Below are positions 16,978-25,139 of a stretch of DNA of 64,000 bases, one piece after another. Position 1 is the stretch's first letter. Each line of letters starts with the position of its first letter. Under the pieces are notes generated by a model. The model saw only the letters and a program-made list of their open reading frames with translations, did no database searches and had not been told where the DNA came from. The stretch is from Hyphococcus sp. (GTDB taxonomy: Bacteria > Pseudomonadota > Alphaproteobacteria > Caulobacterales > Parvularculaceae): the NCBI GenBank assembly GCA_028284345.1, contig JANQRY010000006.1:248001-312000 (forward strand), given 5' to 3'. The translations under genes and the position numbers were made by a program.

Positions 16978-17214
16978 TCAGTCTTCGTATTCTTCGTCAA
17001 AATCACCATCGTCGTCGTCATATTCTGATGTGTGACTCTGGATATTTTTCTCGATAAAATCGTCAAGATCACTCGCGCGATAACGAATGGCCTTTCCGTT
17101 AAGGCGGACAAAATGCGGCCCCCCGCCGCGTGACCGCCAGTTGGCTAGTGTTCTTGGCGATACGCCAAGAACGTCAGCGGCATCATTTTCTGTGAGAAGC
17201 TGGGGCATTTGCAT
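16978..17214 (-). CDS. HTH protein, AlpA/excisionase-like
   Basis: A 78-residue DNA-binding protein of the MerR-superfamily HTH_17 type used by AlpA regulators and excisionases. The helix-turn-helix is ENDAADVLGVSPRTLANWRS (about 9-28), followed by the wing GGGPHFVRLNGKAIRYRASD. The tail is strongly acidic (DDDDGDFDEEYED). Either Met1 or Met3 (17208) can be the start; AAGG lies upstream. Proteins of this kind control integrase genes or direct excision in islands, and the position next to the mobility genes fits. Confidence 0.8.
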   Translation of the reverse strand: MQMPQLLTENDAADVLGVSPRTLANWRSRGGGPHFVRLNGKAIRYRASDLDDFIEKNIQSHTSEYDDDDGDFDEEYED

Positions 17215-17305
17215 TCAACCTTATCGCTAGAGGCCAGAAACGGTCGCTTATCAGCGCCGAAAGCACTCTTGCATGCCCAATCATCAATGTAAGGGAACTT
17301 ATTTC

Positions 17306-18094
17306 TTATGGCTCCGAGGAAATATTTTTCCCTGCCTTCTTCCGCTGTCGAGCAATTTCTTTAATCGGCTTAGAGACCATCCCCATACTCGCGTTGGTCT
17401 CGACTAGTCGAAAGCATGCAAAGGCAAACTGGATCATCTCCGATGCCTCACCGTCTTGCCCTTCAAATTTCGAAGAAAATGACCGGCCGAGTATCTCGGT
17501 CCAAAGCTCGACGATATCGTTGACCCAAAAACGTTTGAATTGGTCGAATTTTCGCCCCTTAGAACCTTTTATATTTATCAGCGTAATAGGCTTCAGACCA
17601 GTTATAAATTCATTCAACAGCGGCAACAATCTTGAACCAGGATAAGAATAGACATCTATTCCACCAACATGAGCGACGCTGCGCACGACTGCTATGAACG
17701 CCTGTATTTCATGTATTGTTTGAAGATCATTGTCTGTTTTTTTTGACCCGTCGCTCTGTTTTTTTGTAACACACTCCTCAGAGTGCCAACCTTCTATTTT
17801 CGGTATACCCTCAACAAGAGTTTCAGCAGCTGCAATTAAATCCAGAACGAGTTTTTGCGCCACTCTTTGATTAGGCACTGACTGCAAAACAGTGTTCCGC
17901 TTTCCGTCAATATAATAAGTAGCTATAGCGTCAAGAAATTCCCAAAACCACTCTTTTGTGATTTCAGAGATTTTGAATTCTTTAATTAGCGCATCAATCT
18001 CATTCTCAGCATGGTGGTGGCGGTAAGCTAAAGAACGGCTATGCATGATGCGATATTGCATCCACAAATCTGTTGGCGTTTGACACTCATTCAT
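17306..18094 (-). CDS. Unknown protein translationally coupled to the integrase
   Basis: A 262-residue soluble protein with no family I recognise. It is largely helical in appearance, with a basic C-terminal end (KEIARQRKKAGKNISSEP). Its ATG (18092-18094) overlaps the integrase stop codon (18091-18093) in an ATGA arrangement, so the two are almost certainly translated from one message. It may assist integration or excision, or be cargo that needs to be expressed only with the integrase. AT-richer than the core genes. Confidence 0.6.
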   Translation of the reverse strand: MNECQTPTDLWMQYRIMHSRSLAYRHHHAENEIDALIKEFKISEITKEWFWEFLDAIATYYIDGKRNTVLQSVPNQRVAQKLVLDLIAAAETLVEGIPKIEGWHSEECVTKKQSDGSKKTDNDLQTIHEIQAFIAVVRSVAHVGGIDVYSYPGSRLLPLLNEFITGLKPITLINIKGSKGRKFDQFKRFWVNDIVELWTEILGRSFSSKFEGQDGEASEMIQFAFACFRLVETNASMGMVSKPIKEIARQRKKAGKNISSEP

Positions 18095-19275
18095 TTAATG
18101 ACTCGCAGAAATTTCTTGTTTTTAGAACTCGACTGCATCGTGAGGCTTAACGCGGAAGCTACAGTGTTCGCGGCTTCACGAATTGGTGCGTCTGCGAGGT
18201 GGGAATAGCGAAGCGTCGTCTGATATTGCGTATGCCCAAGTAACTGGCCGACCATTACGAGCGGCATACCGCCAGAAATTGCTTTTGACGCATAGGTATG
18301 TCGCAAGTCATGAATGCGAACGTCTTCCAGGTCAGCCTTTTTACGAATGCGCCGCCATGGTTTGCCGAGGTCGGTAACGGGCTGTCCGGGAATGGTTCCT
18401 TGAAAGACAAAGGCGTTATTGATGGAGCGCGGCAGCGAAGCCAAAATTTTCCTTGCGGCATCCGGCAAGGGAATGGAGCGCTTTCCTGTTTTCGTATCCG
18501 GCAGTTCAAGATGCGTGCTGGTTACATATTCCCATTTGAGATTCTGAATTTCCGACGATCTGCATCCGGTTAGAATGAGCATTCGGAAGGCGGCAACGAC
18601 GAATGCTGATTCGTCACCATTCGCTTCAGATTCAGATAGAATTTCAGATAACCGTATGAGTTCATCATCGGAAAGAAAACGCTCTTTCTTATTTTCTTTG
18701 AAGCGTTGGATGAGACGGCAAGGGTTGGTTCCTTCGGCCCGATAGCCCCACAACTCGGCAAGATTAAACATTTTGGAGAGAACGCTTAGAATGCGGTTCG
18801 CTTGATAGGGACGATCCTTATAGGCTTGGTGCAGCGCCGTTACATCCGCGCGCGTGATGTCTGGAATCTTTAGCGGCCCAAATGCCGGCTTTATCGCGTC
18901 GCGAATTACCTGCCCATAATTGTATTGGCTTTGGGGTTTTAGGTGAACGGAAACATGCTCATCCAAAAAGCGGTCACAAAGAGCTGAAACATTGGGCGTA
19001 AGCCGTCTCTTTCGTCGGGCTTCCGCCGGATCATCGCCGCCGGCGACTTCTCCCAATAGCGTTCGTGCTTGCAACCGCGCGAGATCAGGCGTTAGCGGCC
19101 CCATGGTTCCGATCTTGGCGCGACGGGTCCGCTTGCCAGACCGGTACTGAACAAAGAAAGTTTTTCGTCCCTTCGGCGAAACGCGAAGGCCAAAGCCTTT
19201 CAGTTCGTTGTCCCAATAGAGCCTTTCGGACTTGCAAGCTTTGATCGCATCAACGCGCGACTTGGTGAGCTTCAT
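18091..19275 (-). CDS. Tyrosine recombinase integrase with DUF4102 arm-binding domain
   Basis: Site-specific recombinase of 394 residues of the P4 type that inserts islands into tRNA genes. The N-terminal domain (about 1-90; MKLTKSRVDAIKA, YWDNELKGFGLRVSPKGRKT) is the DUF4102 arm-binding domain. A core-binding SAM-like domain follows (about 95-185), then the catalytic domain with Arg239 (LTGCRSSEIQ), Lys in TKTGK, His322 and Arg325 (IHDLRHTYAS), His348 (LGHTQ) and Tyr357 (TLRYSH). All catalytic residues are intact. The gene starts 182 bases from the right attachment repeat and reads inward. Paired 11-bp repeats at 19305-19326 lie just upstream of its start and may let it regulate itself. Confidence 0.96.
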   Translation of the reverse strand: MKLTKSRVDAIKACKSERLYWDNELKGFGLRVSPKGRKTFFVQYRSGKRTRRAKIGTMGPLTPDLARLQARTLLGEVAGGDDPAEARRKRRLTPNVSALCDRFLDEHVSVHLKPQSQYNYGQVIRDAIKPAFGPLKIPDITRADVTALHQAYKDRPYQANRILSVLSKMFNLAELWGYRAEGTNPCRLIQRFKENKKERFLSDDELIRLSEILSESEANGDESAFVVAAFRMLILTGCRSSEIQNLKWEYVTSTHLELPDTKTGKRSIPLPDAARKILASLPRSINNAFVFQGTIPGQPVTDLGKPWRRIRKKADLEDVRIHDLRHTYASKAISGGMPLVMVGQLLGHTQYQTTLRYSHLADAPIREAANTVASALSLTMQSSSKNKKFLRVIK

Positions 19276-19304
19276 GACGGCTACTCCGACAATGCTTCCG
19301 AAAA

Positions 19305-19326
19305 ATTTGGAAGCAATTTGGAAGCA
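19305..19326 (+). repeat. Right integrase arm-type repeat pair
   Basis: Two tandem copies of ATTTGGAAGCA, identical to 8173-8194 and in the same orientation, 131 bases inside the right attachment repeat and 29 bases upstream of the integrase start. An imperfect inverted copy (TGCTTCCGAAA) lies at 19293-19303. Confidence 0.7.
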
Positions 19327-19457
19327 GAAATACGTGAATCACAGCGTTCTGCAGCGATTGAGAGCGAACCCTATTGCTGCATAAAAGTCAAATAGAACAA
19401 TGCCTTAGAGTGCGTTGGCGTCCATTGGCGTTCGACAGCGTATATGGCCGTGAGTAG

Positions 19458-19504
19458 CTTTTAATCAGTAGGTCGAAGGTTCGAATCCTTCTGGGCTCAC
19501 CAAA
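19458..19504 (+). repeat. Right attachment repeat, tRNA-Lys 3' remnant
   Basis: 47 bases identical to 8065-8111. It is the original 3' part of the chromosomal tRNA-Lys displaced by island insertion. It lacks the 5' half and cannot be a tRNA gene. Confidence 0.93.
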
Positions 19505-19611
19505 AAACCATAAAAATTGAACTGATCGGGTTCTTGGTTCTTTGCTGCACGCCCTGTTATGGTCTTGGGCGCTCGCGAGCGTTCGTAGGCGTGCGGAAAA
19601 GAGGTTTCGCG

Positions 19612-20124
19612 ATGCAAGATGAAACGGAACGGGCTGTCCTTGCCGGCGGGTGTTTTTGGGGCATGCAGGATCTCATCCGCAAGCTGCCCGGCGTTAAGGC
19701 GACGCGCGTCGGCTATACGGGCGGCGACATTGCGAACGCCACCTATCGCAATCATGACGGTCATGCGGAGGCGATCGAGATCATGTTTGATCCGGCCGCG
19801 ATTTCATATCGGGATTTGCTGGCGTTCTTTTTCCAGATTCACGATCCAACGACGCTCAACCGTCAGGGCAACGACGTCGGGACGTCATACCGGTCTGAGA
19901 TTTTTTACGTCACCGACGCCCAGAAGGACGTGGCGTTTGACGTTATCGCGGATGTCAACGCGTCGGGGCTGTGGCCCGGCGACGTGGTGACGGCGGTGAC
20001 GCCCGCCGGCGATTTCTGGGAGGCCGAACCGGAACACCAGGATTATCTGGAACGGATCCCGAACGGCTATACCTGCCACTTCCCGCGACCGGACTGGAAG
20101 CTGCCGAAGCGTGACGGCGCTTAA
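19612..20124 (+). CDS. msrA: Peptide-methionine (S)-S-oxide reductase MsrA
   Basis: Repairs oxidised methionine (S-sulfoxide form) in proteins, using thioredoxin. The 170-residue protein has the GGCFWG active site with catalytic Cys14, then [50 protein letters not shown] and YRSEIFY. I chose ATG 19612, preceded by AAAGAGG, over the longer frame to 19534, which has no family similarity. It is the first core gene to the right of the island, 107 bases from its end. Confidence 0.94.
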   Translation: MQDETERAVLAGGCFWGMQDLIRKLPGVKATRVGYTGGDIANATYRNHDGHAEAIEIMFDPAAISYRDLLAFFFQIHDPTTLNRQGNDVGTSYRSEIFYVTDAQKDVAFDVIADVNASGLWPGDVVTAVTPAGDFWEAEPEHQDYLERIPNGYTCHFPRPDWKLPKRDGA

Positions 20125-20137
20125 GGCCGGGTTTGCC

Positions 20138-20347
20138 TCAACCGTCGGCTGTCGTCGCGTCGCCGGTCTCGCCGCCAGTCCATGAGCCGATCAGATCCCC
20201 GCCCATGGCGAGGGCGCCGTCGATGGCGTTGACGTAGACTTCCGGCGCGCCGTATTTCGCCCCCGCATACCACGCCGCCAGCGCCGTAACGGCCGGAAAG
20301 GCGGTGTTTTTCGGCAGCGTCGCCAGCAGTCTCAAAATCATGTGCAT
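20138..20347 (-). CDS. Small hypothetical protein
   Basis: A 69-residue ORF with no recognised domain. It has a moderately hydrophobic N-terminal two-thirds (MHMILRLLATLPKNTAFPAV, then LAAWYAGA) and a Gly/Thr-rich tail, so it could be membrane-associated. AAGGGG at suitable spacing upstream of the ATG supports translation. It is convergent with msrA, 13 bases apart, and divergent from guaA. Confidence 0.45.
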   Translation of the reverse strand: MHMILRLLATLPKNTAFPAVTALAAWYAGAKYGAPEVYVNAIDGALAMGGDLIGSWTGGETGDATTADG

Positions 20348-20492
20348 TGGTCTTGCCCCTTGATACCCTCTACGCCCCGCGGCAAGCCTAACACGGAAAA
20401 ATGGGGGTCGGCCAGCGCCGGCGCGGGGCCCGGAGAATCCGGGTGACGGGCCGCCGAGACTCGGCTAAAGGCTTGCGCCCGCAGGACATAAA

Positions 20493-22067
20493 ATGACGCT
20501 CGATCCCCACGCAGAAGTTCATGAACGCGTCCTGATTGTCGATTTCGGCAGTCAGGTGACGCAGCTCATCGCGCGCCGTCTGCGCGAAAGCGGCGTCTAT
20601 TGCGAAATCCATCCGTTCAATCGCGTGGACGCGGCGTTCCTCGACGAATACGCGCCGAAGGCGGTGATCTTTTCCGGCAGTCCCGCAAGCGCAAATCTTG
20701 CGACCTCGCCCCGGGCGGCCGACGAGATTTTTGCGCTTGGCGCGCCGATCCTCGGCATCTGTTATGGCGAACAGACGATCTGCGCCCAGCTTGGCGGCGA
20801 CGTGGAGCAGTCTGACCATAAGGAGTTCGGCCGCGCTCATGTGGAGGTGATCAAGGAGAGCCCGCTCTTTGACGGCGTCTGGGAGGTCGGCGGCGAATAC
20901 CAAGTGTGGATGAGCCATGGCGACCGGGTCAACGCGATCCCCGACGGGTTCGAGGTGATCGCCAAATCCGGCGGCGCGCCATTCGCCGCGATCGCCGACG
21001 AAGGGCGCAAAATCTATGCGGTGCAGTTTCATCCGGAAGTCGTGCACACGCCGGACGGCGAGCGGCTCTTACAGAACTTCACAAAAAACATCGCCGGCCT
21101 CACCGGCGACTGGACCATGGCCGCGTTTCGCGACGAAGCCATCGCTGCCATCCGAAAGCAGGTCGGCGATGCTCGCGTGATTTGCGGGCTTTCCGGCGGG
21201 GTGGACTCCTCGGTCGCCGCCGTCCTCATTCATGAAGCGATCGGCGAACAGTTGACCTGCGTTTTTGTCGACACCGGGCTGATGCGCGCGGGCGAGGGCG
21301 AGGAAGTCGTCCGCCTTTTCCGCGATAGCTACAACATTCCGCTGATCCATGTTGAGGCGGAGGATCTCTTTCTCGGCAAGCTCGCCGGCGTCGACGACCC
21401 GGAGAAGAAGCGAAAAATCATCGGCGCCACCTTCATCGACGTCTTTGAGGAAGAGGCGGGCAAGATCGAGAACGCGGCGTTTCTGGCCCAGGGAACGCTT
21501 TATCCGGACGTCATTGAAAGCGTTTCGTTTGACGGCGGTCCGTCGGTGACGATCAAGTCCCATCACAATGTCGGCGGCCTGCCCGAGCGCATGAACCTCA
21601 AACTTGTCGAGCCCTTGCGCGAGTTGTTCAAGGACGAAGTGCGCGCCCTCGGCCGCGAGCTGGGCTTGCCCGATCATTTCGTCGGACGCCACCCCTTTCC
21701 GGGGCCCGGTCTCGCGATCCGCATACCGGGCGCGGTGTCGAAAGAGAAAGCCGATATCCTGCGCAAGGCCGACGCCATCTATCTTGATGAAATTAGAAAG
21801 GCGGGTCTTTACGACGACATATGGCAGGCTTTCGCCGTTTTGCTCCCTGTGCGGACGGTTGGCGTCATGGGCGATGAGCGAACCTATGATCATGTCCTGG
21901 CCCTGCGCGCGGTGACGTCAACCGACGGCATGACCGCCGATTACTATCCATTCCCTCATGATTTCCTCGGGCGCTGCGCCACGCGCATCATCAACGAGGT
22001 GCGCGGCGTCAACCGCGTCGTCTATGATGTCACGTCAAAGCCGCCGGGCACCATTGAGTGGGAATAA
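20493..22067 (+). CDS. guaA: GMP synthase (glutamine-hydrolysing)
   Basis: Converts XMP to GMP with glutamine and ATP, the last step of guanine nucleotide synthesis. The 524-residue protein has the class I glutamine amidotransferase domain (about 12-205; [11 protein letters not shown] with catalytic Cys, then [10 protein letters not shown] with His and Glu). The ATP pyrophosphatase domain follows with the P-loop [13 protein letters not shown] (about 230-243), then the dimerisation domain ([11 protein letters not shown], ending [10 protein letters not shown]). AGGA precedes the ATG. Length and ends match the family. Confidence 0.97.
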   Translation: MTLDPHAEVHERVLIVDFGSQVTQLIARRLRESGVYCEIHPFNRVDAAFLDEYAPKAVIFSGSPASANLATSPRAADEIFALGAPILGICYGEQTICAQLGGDVEQSDHKEFGRAHVEVIKESPLFDGVWEVGGEYQVWMSHGDRVNAIPDGFEVIAKSGGAPFAAIADEGRKIYAVQFHPEVVHTPDGERLLQNFTKNIAGLTGDWTMAAFRDEAIAAIRKQVGDARVICGLSGGVDSSVAAVLIHEAIGEQLTCVFVDTGLMRAGEGEEVVRLFRDSYNIPLIHVEAEDLFLGKLAGVDDPEKKRKIIGATFIDVFEEEAGKIENAAFLAQGTLYPDVIESVSFDGGPSVTIKSHHNVGGLPERMNLKLVEPLRELFKDEVRALGRELGLPDHFVGRHPFPGPGLAIRIPGAVSKEKADILRKADAIYLDEIRKAGLYDDIWQAFAVLLPVRTVGVMGDERTYDHVLALRAVTSTDGMTADYYPFPHDFLGRCATRIINEVRGVNRVVYDVTSKPPGTIEWE

Positions 22068-22166
22068 AGGCGCGTCTGACATTCCTCGTTCAACGCGGGT
22101 CTTTCTGTGATAAAGTTGCGTCCTGTGAAAGCGGCGGGGGAGTTTCAGGAATGCGAGGCAGGCGCC

Positions 22167-23324
22167 ATGGCGGAAAAACCGACTGAGGCGCGCGCGCCGG
22201 GCGTTCTTGCCGGCGTGCGGGTGATCGAACTGGTGGGCTTGGGGCCTGCGCCCTATTGCGGGCAATTGCTCGCCGATATGGGTGCGGAGGTCATCCGCAT
22301 CGACCGTCCCGGTCCCGATATCTATTTCATCCATAATCGCGGCAAGAAATCGATCGCGCTTGACCTCGGCAAGGACGGCGCCGCCGATGTGGTGCTTGCG
22401 CTGGCGCGAAACGCCCACATGCTGATCGAGGGCTTGCGTCCCGGCGTCGCCGAGCGGCTCGGCGTCGGCCCCGACGCTTGCCGCGCGGGCAACAAAAAGT
22501 TGGTGTACGGTCGTATGACCGGCTGGGGCCAGACGGGACCGTGGTCGCAAAAAGCCGGCCACGATATCAATTACATGTCCGTCACGGGCGCGCTTTACGC
22601 CATGGGCGATGCGGACCGTCCGCCGCCGCCGCCGCTCAATCTTGTCGGCGACTATGGCGGCGGATCGCTGTTTCTTCTGTCCGGCCTTCTCGCCGCGCTC
22701 TGGAACGCGGAGCACACCGGAGAGGGCGACGTGGTCGACGCCGCCATCATCGACGGCGTTAATTCGATGATGGGGATCGTTCATTCGCTCGCCCATATCG
22801 GTCAATGGACCCATGAACGCCAACGCAATCTGCTTGACGGCGGCGCGCCGTTTTATCGCTGTTATCGCACCTGCGACGATGGGTTCATGGCGGTCGGGTG
22901 CCTTGAGCCGCAGTTCTTTGCGGAGATGCTCCGCCTACTGGAGATTTCGCCGGACGACTATGGCGCACAGCTTGATGTCGCGGCCTGGCCTTCCCAACAT
23001 AAGCGCCTTGAGGCGCGCTTTTCGGAAAAGACGCGTGACGATTGGGCGTCGATATTCGACGGGTCCGACGCTTGCGTGACGCCCGTGCTTTCGTGTGAGG
23101 AAGCGCCGGACCATCCGCAAAATGCAGCGCGCAACAGCCTTTCCGTCGCCGGCGACGTCGTCGCGCCGGGCCCTGCGCCGCGGTTTGAGGGCGCATCGGC
23201 GACGCCCGACAAAACCGTCGCTGCGAAAGGCGCGCACGCTCGCGAAATCCTTGTCGACGCCGGCTATGAAGAGACGGAGATTGCCGATCTCATGAAACGC
23301 GGCGTTGTCGTTGACGCCACCTGA
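22167..23324 (+). CDS. CaiB/BaiF family protein, alpha-methylacyl-CoA racemase-like
   Basis: Class III CoA-transferase fold protein of 385 residues, closest in motifs to alpha-methylacyl-CoA racemase. The N-terminal PGVLAGVRVIELVGLGPAPY and GAEVIRIDRPGPD are typical. The racemase catalytic pair is visible as the His of AGHDINYMSVTGAL and the Asp of NLVGDYGGGSLFLL. The racemase allows beta-oxidation of branched-chain acids by inverting the 2-methyl centre; CoA transfer cannot be excluded. ATG 22167, after GAGG, is preferred over the upstream GTG at 22107. It lies downstream of guaA and 19 bases before an SMP-30 gene. Confidence 0.88.
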   Translation: MAEKPTEARAPGVLAGVRVIELVGLGPAPYCGQLLADMGAEVIRIDRPGPDIYFIHNRGKKSIALDLGKDGAADVVLALARNAHMLIEGLRPGVAERLGVGPDACRAGNKKLVYGRMTGWGQTGPWSQKAGHDINYMSVTGALYAMGDADRPPPPPLNLVGDYGGGSLFLLSGLLAALWNAEHTGEGDVVDAAIIDGVNSMMGIVHSLAHIGQWTHERQRNLLDGGAPFYRCYRTCDDGFMAVGCLEPQFFAEMLRLLEISPDDYGAQLDVAAWPSQHKRLEARFSEKTRDDWASIFDGSDACVTPVLSCEEAPDHPQNAARNSLSVAGDVVAPGPAPRFEGASATPDKTVAAKGAHAREILVDAGYEETEIADLMKRGVVVDAT

Positions 23325-23343
23325 TAACAGTGACGGGCCGCCA

Positions 23344-24270
23344 ATGATCACCGCACGCTTCATTGAAACCATCGACGTCGCCAATGTACTCGGCGAGGGC
23401 GTCCTTTGGCGCGCGTCGGACGAAACCCTCTGGTGGACGGACATTCAGGCGAAGGAACTCTACTGCCTCGACTGGCGAACGCAGGAGATCAAGGTATTTT
23501 CGACGCCGGAGCGGTTGGGCTCGTTCGGCTTCGTTGACGGTCATGATGATTTTCTGATCGCCGCCTTTGAAACGGGGTTTGCCCTTTACCATCCGGGCCG
23601 CGGGGCGACGCACTGGCTTGCGCGTCCGCCCGAGCTCAGCGACGGCGTGCGTCTTAATGACGGGCGGGTTGATCCCTTTGGCCGGTTCTGGGCGGGGTCC
23701 ATGATTGAGCGCAAGCTTGGTGAAAACGAAACGCCGGACGGTCGCCTCTATACTGTGGACGCGTTAGGGAAGTCCCATGTCCGCGCGCGCGGCGTTCATA
23801 TCGCAAACGGCTTATGCTGGAGCCCGGCGGAGGATCGCATTTATTTTTCTGATTCGATGAAGGGTGAAATCCGGTCCGCGCCGCATGATGCAACATCGAT
23901 GGACGCGCTTCCCCTGACGACTTTCGCGACGACAACGGACGGCGCGCCGGACGGCGCCGTTACCGATTACGACGGGCGCTATTGGTCGGCCCTTTGGGGC
24001 GCGTCGCGCGTCGCCTGTTATTCGCCGGGCGGGGAAGAGGTCTTTTCCCTGCCTATTGACGCGCCGCAGCCGACCTGTCCGGCCTTTGGCGGCGCGGGCG
24101 GTAATCTCTTATTCGTGACAAGCGCCAGGGACGGGCTGAGCGAGGCCGCGCTCAGCGCTTCGCCGAAATCGGGCGCCGTCTTTGTTTTCGAGACCAACCT
24201 GTCAGGCGCGCCGGCGCAGCGGGCGAAACTCGCGCCGGCGCTGATCGCCTCGGCCGGCTTCGCTAAATAG
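23344..24270 (+). CDS. SMP-30/gluconolactonase family protein
   Basis: Six-bladed beta-propeller hydrolase of 308 residues that probably opens a sugar lactone or related ester. Metal-binding residues of the family can be placed: Glu in LGEGVLWR near the start, Asn in HIANGLCWSP and Asp in APDGAVTDYDGRYW. The segment LNDGRVDPFGRFWAGSM is the usual signature. ATG 23344 is chosen over the in-frame TTG at 23305, which lies inside the previous gene. The true substrate is not known. Convergent with the LytTR regulator gene. Confidence 0.88.
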   Translation: MITARFIETIDVANVLGEGVLWRASDETLWWTDIQAKELYCLDWRTQEIKVFSTPERLGSFGFVDGHDDFLIAAFETGFALYHPGRGATHWLARPPELSDGVRLNDGRVDPFGRFWAGSMIERKLGENETPDGRLYTVDALGKSHVRARGVHIANGLCWSPAEDRIYFSDSMKGEIRSAPHDATSMDALPLTTFATTTDGAPDGAVTDYDGRYWSALWGASRVACYSPGGEEVFSLPIDAPQPTCPAFGGAGGNLLFVTSARDGLSEAALSASPKSGAVFVFETNLSGAPAQRAKLAPALIASAGFAK

Positions 24271-24300
24271 CGCGCCCGCGGCGGTCGGGGCGGAACGCAA

Positions 24301-25116
24301 TCACAAAAATCGCGCCACGACGTCCTTGTAGGATCGCGACAGTTTCAATTCCTGACCATTGTCGAGAATGAGGAAATATTCGCCGTTGGAATGCGGATGA
24401 AGTTCCTTGACCTTGCCCACATTGACAATCGCCGAGCGATGGACCCGCTGAAAGCGCGACGGGTCAAGACGCTGCGTCAGCGCCTTCATGGTCTCGCGAA
24501 TGATGTGGGTTTTGCCGCCCGCGTGGATGCACATATAGTCGCCCGCCGCGTCGATCCACTCGATTTCATCCGCATCGAGAACGACGACCTTGGAGCCGTC
24601 CTTGAAAGAAAGCCGTTCCGAATAGCGTTCCTTTTCCGCCCAGTCCGGATCGGCGATCAACTCCTTGATGCGGTCTCTTTCATCTTCGGAAAGCGAGGCG
24701 AGCAGTTCGACAAGCTTCGATTCGCGGGTAAGGGCGGCTTTTGAGTGAAGCGCTTCCCGGATCCGATGAATTGCGTCCTTGAGGCGCTCCTCCTCGACCG
24801 GCTTGACGATATAGTCGAGGGCGTTCGCCTCAAATGCGTCAATGGCGAACTTGTCATAGGCGGTGACGAAAATGAACAGGGGCGCTGGCGCGCCGAGCAG
24901 GGCGCGCACGACGCCAAACCCGTCAAGGCCCGGCATCTGAATATCCAGAAAGACGACATCCGGCGATTTGGCGCGGATTTCCTTGACCGCTTCGCGTCCA
25001 TTGGCGCATTCGCCGACAATGTCGACTTCCGGAAACTCCGACAGCCGCATCTTGAGGCCGCGCAACGCCAGCGGCTCATCGTCAACGAGGATCGCCCTAA
25101 TCTTCTCGTCGGTCAT
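24301..25116 (-). CDS. LytTR-family response regulator
   Basis: Two-component response regulator of 271 residues. The receiver domain (about 6-125) has the acidic pair VDDE, phosphorylation site Asp58 in VVFLDIQMPG, Thr in FVTAYD and Lys in IVKPVEEE. The LytTR DNA-binding domain (about 165-270) has the strands SKVVVLDADEIEWIDAAGDY and the RVHRSAIVNV core. Its gene starts 23 bases after the stop codon of the histidine kinase gene, so the pair form an operon. Target genes cannot be named from the sequence. Confidence 0.94.
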   Translation of the reverse strand: MTDEKIRAILVDDEPLALRGLKMRLSEFPEVDIVGECANGREAVKEIRAKSPDVVFLDIQMPGLDGFGVVRALLGAPAPLFIFVTAYDKFAIDAFEANALDYIVKPVEEERLKDAIHRIREALHSKAALTRESKLVELLASLSEDERDRIKELIADPDWAEKERYSERLSFKDGSKVVVLDADEIEWIDAAGDYMCIHAGGKTHIIRETMKALTQRLDPSRFQRVHRSAIVNVGKVKELHPHSNGEYFLILDNGQELKLSRSYKDVVARFL

Positions 25117-25139
25117 AATGTTTCCCCGTCTTTGTCCCT

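Larger units (their letters stand above)
8065..19504. mobile_element. Genomic island integrated in tRNA-Lys
   Basis: The island lies between two perfect 47-bp direct repeats, 8065-8111 inside tRNA-Lys and 19458-19504, giving about 11.4 kb from repeat to repeat. It has a tyrosine integrase at its right end, an excisionase-like HTH gene, a Rep_trans/MOB_T-like gene with a nearby iteron array, and a DUF736 gene common on alphaproteobacterial plasmids. Cargo on the opposite strand is an autotransporter and a Ser/Thr kinase. Most of the island is visibly AT-richer than the core genes. There are no phage structural genes, no type IV secretion genes and no coupling protein, so it resembles an integrative mobilizable element or a self-replicating satellite and not a full ICE or prophage. 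Confidence 0.9.

Noticed and set aside
19441-19504. Second tRNA-Lys gene
   Set aside because: Only the 3' half of the tRNA is present; the acceptor 5' strand and D arm are missing, so it is an attachment repeat.
8065-19504. Prophage
   Set aside because: There are no capsid, tail, terminase or lysis genes among the island ORFs; an integrase and a Rep-like gene alone do not make a phage.
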